Positions 33,601 to 41,261 are shown, counted from the stretch's first letter. The stretch is 64,000 nucleotides of DNA from Rhizobium sp. TH2 (GCF_024707525.1 NZ_CP062232.1:62001-126000); one strand, 5' to 3'. The notes: a model not told the origin generated them from the letters alone. A program made the numbers and translations.

Positions 33601-35844
33601 CTCAGCGATGAGGAGGTTGGTAAATACCTGGCCGTAGGTGGCGCGAAATTCAGACGTGTTGACAGGGAAGGCTGATCGCGGGGCACCGGAAACGTCGCCA
33701 CTGGCATCATAGACGCAGAGCCTCAGAATCTCTGCCGAGCTTCGACCAGCGGTCAGCGGCAGCCAGTAGATTCCCGCCTCGCGGCAGGCGATGGCGCATA
33801 ACAACGGCACGCTGAAACGCGTACCCCGCACCGCGTCGTCGAGTTCGTCGCGGAAATGCCGTACCATCCAGCGTGTTACGGCCTGCGCAGTATCCTTCTC
33901 ACTATTGGCTACGGCAAGAAAAGTGCCGTCGAAACTTTCGCCTCCGGTTCCCGTATTCTCCAGCCCCAGTTCCCGTCCGCCGACCCATGCGTGTGGCGGT
34001 ATGGGTAAGTCAGTCGCATCGCTTGTCCCGAACCTGTTGCCAGCTTCAGCCACGCCGAGATAGGCCCACGAACTCTGGCCAGCCGCCGCCGCCGAAAGCT
34101 CAATGGCATCCCCGATCTCGCTCGCGTCGGCCGTCTCGAAGCCGGCGCTCTCCACGCCGGTTCCGAGATAGGATTCGATGCCGCGCGCAAGAGCCTTCGC
34201 GATCCGAATGCGATATGCCTCGGTTTTCAGCTTTGCTTCTTCGTCAACGCGGTCGAGGAAGCTGACCTCAAGCAGGACAGCGGCGGTGCGGGATGAATGG
34301 CTGACGCGATCGATAACCCCGAACGCAGCCTGCTTGACGCCGCCAGGGTGGGATCTGTTGCGATCGGAAAGACCCAGTTCCGAGACCATGGACCCTTGCA
34401 CTGTGACGCAAAGACGTCGGGAAGCGTCGATATGGTTGTTGTGGACGAATGTCTCGGTGCCCTGTGCGTTATGGTTATCCGAGGCGTTGAAATGGATTGA
34501 GACGAAGACGGGGGCGGCGCGCATTTTTGCCACCGCCGCCCTGTTCGCCAGCGACAGGTTGTTGTCACCGTCGCGCGTCAGCAGAACCTCGAATCCTCGG
34601 CCTTCGAGGACCGCCTTGGTCTTCTTCGCGACATCGAGCGTCAGAGTCTTCTCGAGCGTGCCCGATGGGCCGATCGCGTTGTTCCAGCTTGAACCACCGA
34701 GCTTAACGGGAGGAGCTGTTCCGCCATGGCCGGGATCCAGCACGACAACTGCTCGGCTTGCCGCCTCGAGGCTGGGCAGATTGCCGCCGGCCATCGTTTC
34801 GAGCGCCGCGATGGCGATTTCGGCACCGTCCGGGCTGCCGCCGGCGGCGCTCTCAGTGGCAATTTCGGCTGCCACTATTGCAATCGCCTTGCGAAATTCC
34901 TCGGCCGCGCGGCCAAAGCCTTCATTCTTTGGATGCAGTTCGTCGAACCAGCTTGCGCGACCCTTGTCGACTTTGCCTCGCAGGTCGACGAACCGAAAAT
35001 TGCTGAACTCGGACTCAAGTGCTCGCAGTCCTGAGGTGAACCTATCCAACACTAACCCGACGATCTTGCGGCCAATGGCAAGCGAAATGCCGCGATCGGC
35101 CAGCGGTTTGCCGATCCATCGGGCGCCGTCCTGGGGGTAGGGCACGTCATAAGCATGGCCGAGCACCCGGACCTGAGGAAAGCGCAGGCGCACGTCGGTC
35201 AGGATGCTGCGATAGGCCGCCAAAACCTTCCGCAGTTCGGCATCGAGCATTGGCAGGTTCAATAGATCCTCGGCCTGTTTGCCTGCGGCAAAGGGGAGCA
35301 GCAAGGCGGCAAAGCGTCCGTCGCCGAGAATGTCGTTGCCGCCGCCGGAGAGAATCAGAATTCTCGCCGAGCTCTGGGTCAGGGCGGGAAGATATTCCTT
35401 GCGGGCAGCCATGTCCTCGACTAGGTCACCGGCGGCGCCCAGCGAAAAAATCGCCTTGTCGGAGTCGTTGCCGAGCTGGTCAACGATATCATCGAGCAGA
35501 AGCGGATACTGGGTCCAGCTATCGCCCTCTTCGACTATATGCAGCCCTTTGAAACCAATCGCGGTCTTTGTCTTGTAGGTAACCCAACGGCTCGCACGGG
35601 CGATCTTGTTGGCCCAGTTGAGGGCTGCATTGCTTTCGAGCGCGACCTCGGCCAATTGGCGCTTGATTTCAGGCCTTAGCTGGATAGCGGCATCGAAGGG
35701 TTTGTCGGCCTCCTGGGAAGGCTCGTAAAGTTCGTGAAGCAGCTTTTCGAGCGCCTCCCGATCGCCCGCGGCTACCGCTGCATCGATCCGTTCCTGGATC
35801 GTGTCGGCAAGTGTCTGGCCTTCATGCACATTCATAGCCGGCAT
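30700..35844 (-). CDS. Giant fusion: SGNH, amidase, lysozyme-like, NlpC/P60, M74-like and S8 domains
   Basis: About 1,714 residues; ATG at 35844 is seven bases after GGAGGG, better than the ATG at 35850. Domains in order: SGNH hydrolase (100-330; GDSW, GGGND, DELHP); N-acetylmuramoyl-L-alanine amidase_3 (366-565; DPGHGG, SIHFNAS, LLEVSFLD); lysozyme-like transglycosylase (660-845; CREAG, GYGIFQYD, YNGSGP); NlpC/P60 (925-1068; DCSGF, IGHVLL); M74-like endopeptidase (1115-1255; HKDHKHGIDVDF, GGHDNHLHV); I9-like strand region; S8 protease (1405-1680; Asp1438, His1476, Ser1636). All key residues are present. There is no signal peptide. It would digest several peptidoglycan bonds and process proteins. 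It has a SARP-type promoter and is followed by an I9-like gene. Confidence 0.88.
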   Translation of the reverse strand: MPAMNVHEGQTLADTIQERIDAAVAAGDREALEKLLHELYEPSQEADKPFDAAIQLRPEIKRQLAEVALESNAALNWANKIARASRWVTYKTKTAIGFKGLHIVEEGDSWTQYPLLLDDIVDQLGNDSDKAIFSLGAAGDLVEDMAARKEYLPALTQSSARILILSGGGNDILGDGRFAALLLPFAAGKQAEDLLNLPMLDAELRKVLAAYRSILTDVRLRFPQVRVLGHAYDVPYPQDGARWIGKPLADRGISLAIGRKIVGLVLDRFTSGLRALESEFSNFRFVDLRGKVDKGRASWFDELHPKNEGFGRAAEEFRKAIAIVAAEIATESAAGGSPDGAEIAIAALETMAGGNLPSLEAASRAVVVLDPGHGGTAPPVKLGGSSWNNAIGPSGTLEKTLTLDVAKKTKAVLEGRGFEVLLTRDGDNNLSLANRAAVAKMRAAPVFVSIHFNASDNHNAQGTETFVHNNHIDASRRLCVTVQGSMVSELGLSDRNRSHPGGVKQAAFGVIDRVSHSSRTAAVLLEVSFLDRVDEEAKLKTEAYRIRIAKALARGIESYLGTGVESAGFETADASEIGDAIELSAAAAGQSSWAYLGVAEAGNRFGTSDATDLPIPPHAWVGGRELGLENTGTGGESFDGTFLAVANSEKDTAQAVTRWMVRHFRDELDDAVRGTRFSVPLLCAIACREAGIYWLPLTAGRSSAEILRLCVYDASGDVSGAPRSAFPVNTSEFRATYGQVFTNLLIAETNKARAARGLNASSMIYKGYGIFQYDLQHVQTDEAFFRERKWYDFGECVKRAVDELQRKFVATGSSSIRAAVRAYNGSGPRAEQYATDVMRLLPHCEEAAHGDGLGLAQSTVAALDIARGADEDPGYAPLDPDASADLDTARMLANLGVPGGDPEGAELQAVVASTIAFDSSAAFAFRDACRSSTPRVRYGLGDKVPFFGAVPGRDFTQVDCSGFIREAIRRVTTPRLKFPDGSVVQHDWVKANRFLKGTPADGALNDGVVRIAFLRPQDAASGIGHVLLIVNGKTTESHGGFGPDTRDWASLSWRTKTHVYVLARNGKLADNSASLALSEPSQIKQFEEDTAETACEAPDSSDDAMAAAVAPIDVQLPASETSFYAYGPVQKRFGTALTIQAVRAIADEYFQATGIRLGVGNISRDGGGPVPPHKDHKHGIDVDFRVPRKDARAEGSTWQDASYSSARTRLLVDIVRKNAVMPIRTIFFNDPNISGVTPLGGHDNHLHVSFTGAAAAAATPAESTSAMARPPAQPRVASDVDNAIERTGFAKVLVSLRRDTAGAALALGAEGFAASIGDPSFEACFEFPDMAQADHLAAAAAIDSAEEHQIRPQPVTVFPRLGVAVGIVTWRTINNLRHHAATRAIHEAPVLSLIRPAAAMAVVEPVDVTWGIRRLNVDNAWAAGYDGTGVIVGHLDTGIDATHPALADALHSFAEFDLAGRRVDNAAPRDSGQHGSHTAGTIAGRGLANGARFGVAPGCKLASALVIENGDVITRIIGGMEWVLGQGARVLSMSLGLRGFTPAFQVLINALIDGNVLPVIAVGNEYAGSSRSPGNYAEVLSIGASSVNDLVADFSSSETFLRDRDALVPDVVGPGVDVVSCIPGGGYATMSGSSMATPHIAGLAAILCQANPLATVTQIQDCILNSCTLPPTMDKSRGNRGVPDAIKALKCVGVPAAALVPAVGAARRRGNAKK

Positions 35845-35923
35845 TTTCATTCCCTCCGACGAGCATGATTGGAAAAATGTTTTGGCGCAGATGCAATTCT
35901 GAGTGGGTCCGGTCCCGCGAGTT

Positions 35924-35956
35924 GACCTAGCGGCCCGGGCGTTACTTGCCCGTTAC
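35924..35956 (-). promoter_or_regulatory. SARP-type direct-repeat promoter, giant fusion gene
   Basis: Minus strand: GTAAC (35956-35952), GTAAC 11 bp later (35945-35941), then 11 bases to TAGGTC (35929-35924). The -10-like box is almost identical to that of the S8 operon (TAGGTT). It is 80 bp upstream of the ATG. Confidence 0.7.
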
Positions 35957-36125
35957 AAGGCGTCTCGAATTGGTGCTTGACCTGCAAGAGGTAATATTAT
36001 GGGACCGGTAGCGGTCCGGATGCGATCGATGACAGGGACTGCCGTGCCATCGTGCCGCGGCCGGGCAGAGCGAGGGTGGTGGAAACTCACCGCATCACGC
36101 CGGTGGAGACCCCATATGCAGCCTT

Positions 36126-36158
36126 GTAACGTTGCCGTCACGGCATACTCGCTATTTC
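36126..36158 (+). promoter_or_regulatory. SARP-type direct-repeat promoter, ATPase gene
   Basis: Plus strand: GTAAC (36126-36130), GTCAC (36137-36141), then 11 bases to TATTTC (36153-36158). It is 70 bp upstream of the GTG start of the ATPase gene. Confidence 0.65.
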
Positions 36159-36227
36159 TTCCGCAAAGCTTGGAGCCTTGCCTAACTTCTCGTCGCCCGG
36201 ATCGAATCCGCTACGAGGGCATGTGAG

Positions 36228-37328
36228 GTGGAGAGGATACGGAAATTGTCCGACATATCATTGTTCCGGCCGTCAGAGCTCAAGAGGCAGCGCGATCGTG
36301 CGGAATGGTTGACGCCTTTGGAAATCCTTGTAGGCGCCTCGCCGCAGGACGGAACCGATTGCTTCGTGGGCCGGCGCAACGAACTGAAGACGCTTGTGAA
36401 CTTCACGGACGTGCTTCGACCGCAGTCTGTCGGAGAAATGGAAACACGGCTCTTGCGGAGCGCGAGCAGTTCGTGCTTGCCCAGCCCGGGGGCACGCGCG
36501 ATGATGCTGGTCGCCCCGAGCGGACTGGGCAAATCGACACTCGTCGCGAAATTCGCAATGACCTACGTCCTAAAGTCGGCGGTTCCGTTTCCTTTCATCT
36601 ATTTCAATTTCGGCACGGCATCGAGTCGGCCTCGGCGATCCCTCGATCTTCTCGTCGAGGCCGCCCGGCAACTGTCACTTCAATTTCCCGACTACTGCCG
36701 TTCGTTCACCAACCTGAAGGGTAGAGTGAGTGATTGGATTGCAGAAGGAGATGACGTTGGGCACCGCTCGAAGAAATCGGGCGACGACAGCGCCTTACAA
36801 GGATCGTCCGAGACATTCTTCGTCTCGTTTCGAGACCAACTGCAGGCGACGTCGCGATGGTCGGATAGGACCGTGATGGTGTTCGACGCGCTCGAGACCA
36901 TTCAAAGCAGCCCCGACGCAATGTCGGACCTGAAGGAGTTCCTACGGTTGTTGTGCGCGAACGGCTTCCCACAGCTTAGGCTGTTGTTTGCCGGTCGAGC
37001 CGAGGTTGCGGAATTCCGCGATGAGCCTTGGCTGGACATGGTGAAGAAGCCGCTCACTTTGGGTCCGCTCGGCATCGCCGAAGCGTGCGAGATGGTGAAC
37101 AGGCTCGGTGCCCTTCTTTTGAGGGATAATTGGCGGCCGAGTTGGGCCAACAAGATCGCGGGGTGTTCCAATGATCCACCCGGCCGTCGCGAACCGTTGG
37201 CGTTGCGTGTCGGCGTCGAGCGTATTTGCTCCGCCTCGAAGGAACAACGAGACAAGGTCGTCGGCGACTACGCGGAGAGCTGGGCGCTTGCCGCCGGATC
37301 AGTATCAAACGACCGTTGCAAGCGTTGA
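36228..37328 (+). CDS. P-loop ATPase, AAA_16/STAND-like, possibly truncated
   Basis: 366 residues from a GTG. FVGRRNELKTL near 45 is the usual start of AAA_16/STAND ATPase modules. Walker A is APSGLGKST near 100 and Walker B VMVFDALE near 205. EPLALRVGVERI near the end corresponds to the sensor/GxP region. Nothing follows in the way of a winged-helix, TPR or WD repeat domain. The frame ends 33 bp before the convergent gene, so either it is a minimal switch or it has lost its sensor end. It has its own SARP-type promoter, so it belongs to the same regulon as the hydrolase genes. Confidence 0.75.
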   Translation: MERIRKLSDISLFRPSELKRQRDRAEWLTPLEILVGASPQDGTDCFVGRRNELKTLVNFTDVLRPQSVGEMETRLLRSASSSCLPSPGARAMMLVAPSGLGKSTLVAKFAMTYVLKSAVPFPFIYFNFGTASSRPRRSLDLLVEAARQLSLQFPDYCRSFTNLKGRVSDWIAEGDDVGHRSKKSGDDSALQGSSETFFVSFRDQLQATSRWSDRTVMVFDALETIQSSPDAMSDLKEFLRLLCANGFPQLRLLFAGRAEVAEFRDEPWLDMVKKPLTLGPLGIAEACEMVNRLGALLLRDNWRPSWANKIAGCSNDPPGRREPLALRVGVERICSASKEQRDKVVGDYAESWALAAGSVSNDRCKR

Positions 37329-37360
37329 AGTGATTTCTACATCCATCGGCGCGCAGTCCT

Positions 37361-37708
37361 TTAGTTCGCAGCACTTCTACCCGTAGCGGTGTTTCCATTG
37401 GCGGCCTTCAGCTCGATGCCAGGCCGCTCGGCCAGATACAGACAATACTCCTCGAAGGCATCTGCGAAAGCCAGCGCGACCTCCGATTCCCGCCAGCCAG
37501 TCTCGAGGAAAGCCAGGACGACGTGTCGGGCTGTATCCCTGGTGATCTTTGTCAGCTCACGGTTCCGCCGGCGGTCGGCTGCACTGGACACTGGCGACTT
37601 CACGAGAATTTCCATCATTGACCTCCTTGCGGACTGTTTAAGCTGAATATTCGCTGCTGCCTGCTGCTCCGCCATCGCTTCCGGCCTGTCTGCGTTTCGC
37701 TCGTTCAT
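37361..37708 (-). CDS. Small helical protein of unknown function
   Basis: 115 residues. ATG at 37708 overlaps the stop of the cytochrome-like gene (ATGA), which chooses this start over a longer upstream frame. The sequence is charged and helical (RRNRELTKITRDTARHVVLAFLETGW) with no Cys-rich or repeat pattern apart from one Cys. The N- and C-terminal ends are low-complexity (AAANIQ, GNTATG). It is third in an operon with a 76-aa protein and a dihaem cytochrome-like protein, just downstream of the YcaO-TfuA genes. The family is not recognised. Confidence 0.6.
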   Translation of the reverse strand: MNERNADRPEAMAEQQAAANIQLKQSARRSMMEILVKSPVSSAADRRRNRELTKITRDTARHVVLAFLETGWRESEVALAFADAFEEYCLYLAERPGIELKAANGNTATGRSAAN

Positions 37709-38961
37709 CCTCCGACCGCCGCACAGCGCGCCTTGATCTTCTCGATTGCGTCCTTGTACTCGGGCAGGGGATTGTCCCACCCAGCAGGCCGGACCGGGGA
37801 GGGCATCGTTTTCTCGGCAGCCTGCCGCAACAAGCCGCAAAACCGCTTCGTCGGGGCAGCCAGTTCGTGGCACTGAGAGCAGGCTCCTTCCCCCTTGTGT
37901 TCCATTGGCGAAGGGTTTTCCCAATCTTCCTGCCCGATCGGCGTATAGCGCACGTCGGGAAGACGCTGTTTGACTGCGTCCAGCGGGGTTCCGGGATGAA
38001 CCAGGAAGACGTTCTCGCCGCGATGGCAATCAGTGCATCGTTCTCTCATGTTCGAACCGTTGCCCATAGTGCGGACATCGAGTTGAATTTCCAAACCCCG
38101 AATCCGGTTATCCATGCGCTCGCCCGGGACGACGTTGTCCCAGAAGCAAGCCTTCCCGGTTGCCTTGCTCTGGCAGATCATGCCCACTGCCTCGTACCAC
38201 CGGTTACGATTCTTGCGCACGAGCGCGTAGCAAAGCCCCTGACCGTTTGGTTCCTCGTACGTGAAGACCTCGGTTGTTCTGGCATCCGGGAAATCCGCGA
38301 AGAAGAAGGGTAGCTCGCCGCGGGAAACCCACCTTTCGTCCGGCCAGTTGGGCGGAATCGGCACGTCGTTTGCCCGGCAGGTCTCGATGTAGCTGTCACC
38401 TGGCTTTGCCGAAGTGTCGTCCTCGCTTTCGACCGTTATTGCCTGGGGCAGCGCTCCATCGGGCGCTGTCGACATTGCGGCGAGGCTTTCTCCGATGACA
38501 CTCAGCCTTCCACGCACGAACTCCCTTTGATCGCGGCTCAAGCGGTGAATTCCCTTCTCGATTTCGGCTTGCCGGGCAAGCAATTCTCTGATTTCGGCGG
38601 AAACATCGGGAAATTCCATCGGCAGTTCCGATGGCGTGCTGTCCCCCCCAGTCGGTCCCCAGACTGTCGAAGGGGCACTCTCGATAAGCTTGAGAACGGA
38701 CTGCTGGATGCTCCTGATCGCGGCCGTGTCGAGTTCGATCGCCGCACGCTTCCGATTCACCGCCACACCGTGATAGACGTAGCTGATGTCCTCGATGACG
38801 GGATGGTTTCCCGACCCCCACGGGCTGAAGACCATGAAGGCGATCAGTGCGACTGCCACCGGAACGATCGTGAAACCTCTTTGAGATCTGAAATGCCACG
38901 CGCCGATGCGGCTGGTCGGTGGCGGTCTGCCGCCACCGCGGCTGAAGAGCCTGATGATCAT
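37705..38961 (-). CDS. Membrane-anchored dihaem c-type cytochrome-like protein
   Basis: About 418 residues from ATG at 38961 (a TTG at 38970 is the alternative). One N-terminal membrane helix (FTIVPVAVALIAFMVFSPW) follows a basic cytoplasmic tail. A helical region (RSIQQSVLKLIES) leads to a soluble domain. Two CxxCH haem c attachment motifs, CTDCH and CSQCH, lie near 325 and 365. It would be a periplasmic electron carrier or peroxidase-like protein. I cannot name the family. It is coupled to a downstream 115-aa gene and preceded by a 76-aa gene and a SARP-type promoter. A decayed copy of its 3' end lies at 22448-22615. Confidence 0.78.
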   Translation of the reverse strand: MIIRLFSRGGGRPPPTSRIGAWHFRSQRGFTIVPVAVALIAFMVFSPWGSGNHPVIEDISYVYHGVAVNRKRAAIELDTAAIRSIQQSVLKLIESAPSTVWGPTGGDSTPSELPMEFPDVSAEIRELLARQAEIEKGIHRLSRDQREFVRGRLSVIGESLAAMSTAPDGALPQAITVESEDDTSAKPGDSYIETCRANDVPIPPNWPDERWVSRGELPFFFADFPDARTTEVFTYEEPNGQGLCYALVRKNRNRWYEAVGMICQSKATGKACFWDNVVPGERMDNRIRGLEIQLDVRTMGNGSNMRERCTDCHRGENVFLVHPGTPLDAVKQRLPDVRYTPIGQEDWENPSPMEHKGEGACSQCHELAAPTKRFCGLLRQAAEKTMPSPVRPAGWDNPLPEYKDAIEKIKARCAAVGG

Positions 38962-38976
38962 CCAAGGCAATCCACG

Positions 38977-39207
38977 TCAGTGATAGCCCTGAACATGCCC
39001 TAGCTCTACCGTTCCGGATACCGATGAAATATCCACGCCTGCGATCTTGAGTTCGTCCAGTACCGAAGCGAGCGCCATGTCCAGGAAGTATGCCGGAAAC
39101 GATACATTCAGATCCTGCGCCGTCTGGCGTGCGAAACTGACGATGCGCGCGAGTGCTGCAAGTTCTTTCTGAAAATTCTCCGATTGTTCGACAATACTGC
39201 GTTCCAT
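38977..39207 (-). CDS. 76-aa protein next to YcaO-TfuA, candidate RiPP precursor or partner
   Basis: 76 residues: a helical first 55 (MERSIVEQSENFQKELAALA...FLDMALASVLDELKIAG) and a short polar tail (VDISSVSGTVELGHVQGYH). A helical leader with a small Gly/Ser/Thr-rich tail is compatible with a RiPP precursor, but there is no diagnostic motif or Cys. It is the first gene after a SARP-type promoter that overlaps the end of tfuA, and it is followed closely by the cytochrome-like gene. ATG has GGGGG ten bases upstream, which can pair with the CCCCC of a leader hairpin. Confidence 0.6.
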   Translation of the reverse strand: MERSIVEQSENFQKELAALARIVSFARQTAQDLNVSFPAYFLDMALASVLDELKIAGVDISSVSGTVELGHVQGYH

Positions 39208-39225
39208 CTTAGCCCCCGAATTGCC

Positions 39226-39248
39226 AACCCCCTGAAAATTTGGGGGTT
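39226..39248 (-). promoter_or_regulatory. Leader hairpin before the 76-aa gene
   Basis: AACCCCC and GGGGGTT arms flank a 9-base loop just after the predicted transcription start. A further GGGGG lies ten bases before ATG at 39207. The CCCCC strand could pair with either GGGGG, which suggests translational control. The arms are short, so this is tentative. Confidence 0.4.
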
Positions 39249-39258
39249 TACTTGAAAA

Positions 39259-39291
39259 AGATAAACAGTCGCGCCGTTACATCGCCGTTAC
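39259..39291 (-). promoter_or_regulatory. SARP-type direct-repeat promoter, cytochrome/76-aa operon
   Basis: Minus strand: GTAAC (39291-39287), GTAAC (39280-39276), then 11 bases to TTATCT (39264-39259). The first repeat overlaps the tfuA stop codon. The 76-aa ATG is 52 bp downstream. Confidence 0.72.
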
Positions 39292-40016
39292 AAACGGGCG
39301 GCGTTCGGCCGGAATCCGACCACAAAACGCTCGAATTGATCCGTGTGTGAGAACGTCCAGCAGGGCGGAGGGCCTCTCACATTTTCTGCTTTCTCGACCA
39401 GTTCAACCAGCATTTGCGCGTCCAGCGACTTCCGGTCGATGGCAGCCGACTTCGCCAACGCCAGAATCTCGGCAGCACGATCGGGTGGAACACGTGCCCT
39501 GTCGATCACGTCCCGCCAGGTCCTATCCTTGAAATACAGGCCCTGCGCCGCATTCAGGAGGTGAACGGCTTCCTCGGCGCTTATCAGATCCCGATCGCGC
39601 CAGGCGGCGGCGGTCCACATGACGTTCACAAGAGGCACCGTGAGCGGTTTGTAACTCAGTTCGCGTGGGGCGTGTGCCAAGGCGACCGCGTCGTCGTCGA
39701 GGATGGATCCGTTTTTATATGCCTCGAATATCTCTCCAACGCCGATCATGCCGAATTCCATGCACTCGACCGCCCTCAGCGCACCCATGCTGGCGGCTCC
39801 GAATACGCTGACGCCGCATGAAAGGGCGTGGAGGATCTCCTTGTGCCAGATTGAGGACACCGACTCGAAGAAGCCGTCGATGATGCCGATCACATTGGCA
39901 CCGTTTGCGACCGCGCGGTAAACATCGCCCTGGAAGGCGGGACCGCGAAACTCGACTGAGGCTTCGGCCGCGCGTTGCAAGCCGGAAAGTGAGGGGCCTG
40001 CGAATACGATCTTCAT
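39288..40016 (-). CDS. tfuA: TfuA-like protein, partner of YcaO
   Basis: 242 residues, within the size range of the TfuA core family. Family features are visible: KIVFAGPSL at the N-terminus, PAFQGDVYRAV, IGIIDGFFE, WHKEILHALSCGV, VFGAASMGALRA and GMIGVGEIFEAY. TfuA partners YcaO in trifolitoxin-type clusters and in backbone thioamidation of RiPPs or of methyl-CoM reductase. The gene starts directly after the YcaO stop (TGAATG). Its presence argues for thioamidation over azoline formation. The sulfur donor is not encoded nearby. Confidence 0.88.
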   Translation of the reverse strand: MKIVFAGPSLSGLQRAAEASVEFRGPAFQGDVYRAVANGANVIGIIDGFFESVSSIWHKEILHALSCGVSVFGAASMGALRAVECMEFGMIGVGEIFEAYKNGSILDDDAVALAHAPRELSYKPLTVPLVNVMWTAAAWRDRDLISAEEAVHLLNAAQGLYFKDRTWRDVIDRARVPPDRAAEILALAKSAAIDRKSLDAQMLVELVEKAENVRGPPPCWTFSHTDQFERFVVGFRPNAARL

Positions 40017-41261
40017 TCAGAACACCGTCAATTTCGCGAGCGCCCTCGCGCCATATCTCTGGCGGCGCGCGCCTTCCGGGTTCTCGAGTTCCGGCACGAA
40101 GACCTTCACGACCGAAAACTTGTTTTCCTCGGGTGTCAGGTGAACGGCGAACAACCGGGTCACACGCTCCGACAGGGTATCGAAAAGTAGCGACGCCATT
40201 TCCGGCAGTCCTGCGCCGGGATGGCAGGCGTCGGGCGGCGGCGGCTTGACAGCGGGACTGGCAAGATCCTCGACGAGATCGGGGGACAGTTCGTTCTCGT
40301 AGGCGCTCGGATCGACGTCGTCTCTTGCGCCGGTTATGAGGGTCAAGCGCGACTGCGCTGCCTCGGTGATGGCACGGATGGTCGCGCGTGCCGCGATCGG
40401 GTGTGCTCCGCAGCCGCCCGCAGCGTCGATATATCTGAATGTCGTCGCGCGGCTTTGAACGGGGCCGATAAGAGCGGAGACGACTGGAATACCGAGATCA
40501 CTGGTCTTGTCGAAGAGCACAAGCCGCAACCCGGCATCCGCGATCATGGTGGAGAGCTTGTCCACCACGGGGTCGCCGAGGTCGGATGGGTCGAACCTCG
40601 ACCGCAGCCTGGCGTCCCGCCGTTCGAGCGACCAAAGGATGTCGGCGTCGCGTTCGACACGCTCCAGCAATCCGTGAAACAGCGCTTCATCGAGGGTGTT
40701 TCCAGACGCCAGCCCGTCGGATGACTGCCAATACCGGGCGTCACGCGTCCGATCGATCGTGACGGCTTCGAGCGGAAGCAGGATGGCGGAGCCTGTGAGC
40801 AGGTTGCGGCCTTCGATCCATGCGAGGGGTTTGTCGCCGGCAGCCGGCACCTGCCGAAATCCGACAAAGCTGTCGAGCGCGTCGTGATCCAGGCGTTTTG
40901 ACGTGAGAGAGTAGCGGGTCTCGACCACGTGAGGGATCGCCACACATTCGGCCACTGCGCGTTCGATGGCCTCCATGACGGCCGACGCACGCGCATCGTC
41001 GTCAGTGATGCCCTTTCCCTGATGGATCGAAAGCGACCTTGCGTTCGGGCGCATCGCGTTCCAGACGGGAATGCCGACACGGTCAAGCCCGGTCACCCGG
41101 GCGACGCGTGTGATGCCGTAATTCCTAAGCAACGGCGTCACTTTCTCCAGCGTCTCGGCTGCAGCACAGACACGGTCAGAGTAGATCCCCACGGGACGAA
41201 TGCCGGAGCCAGAGGCTCCGGGCGGTTCCGGCTTGATCGGTGCTGGACGGGCTGTAGCCAA
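40017..41261 (-). CDS. ycaO: YcaO-domain cyclodehydratase/thioamidation enzyme
   Basis: 414 residues from TTG at 41261. The ATP-binding elements of YcaO are recognisable: RASAVMEAIERAVAE near 95, SSDGLASGNTLDEALFHGLLERVERD near 185-210, and a C-terminal KVFVPELENPEG segment. The enzyme activates a peptide-backbone amide oxygen with ATP. With TfuA encoded directly downstream it probably installs thioamides. It lies 6 bp after an 83-aa ORF, in an operon that also includes the SARP regulator. No canonical precursor, E1-like or dehydrogenase gene is adjacent, so the substrate peptide is unknown; candidates are the 83-, 76- and 115-aa proteins. Confidence 0.88.
   Translation of the reverse strand: MATARPAPIKPEPPGASGSGIRPVGIYSDRVCAAAETLEKVTPLLRNYGITRVARVTGLDRVGIPVWNAMRPNARSLSIHQGKGITDDDARASAVMEAIERAVAECVAIPHVVETRYSLTSKRLDHDALDSFVGFRQVPAAGDKPLAWIEGRNLLTGSAILLPLEAVTIDRTRDARYWQSSDGLASGNTLDEALFHGLLERVERDADILWSLERRDARLRSRFDPSDLGDPVVDKLSTMIADAGLRLVLFDKTSDLGIPVVSALIGPVQSRATTFRYIDAAGGCGAHPIAARATIRAITEAAQSRLTLITGARDDVDPSAYENELSPDLVEDLASPAVKPPPPDACHPGAGLPEMASLLFDTLSERVTRLFAVHLTPEENKFSVVKVFVPELENPEGARRQRYGARALAKLTVF

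Larger units (their letters stand above)
35845..36227. other. Divergent promoter region, no gene
   Basis: It holds two oppositely directed SARP-type elements (35924-35956 and 36126-36158) serving the giant fusion gene and the ATPase gene. I see no coding frame in between. Confidence 0.6.
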
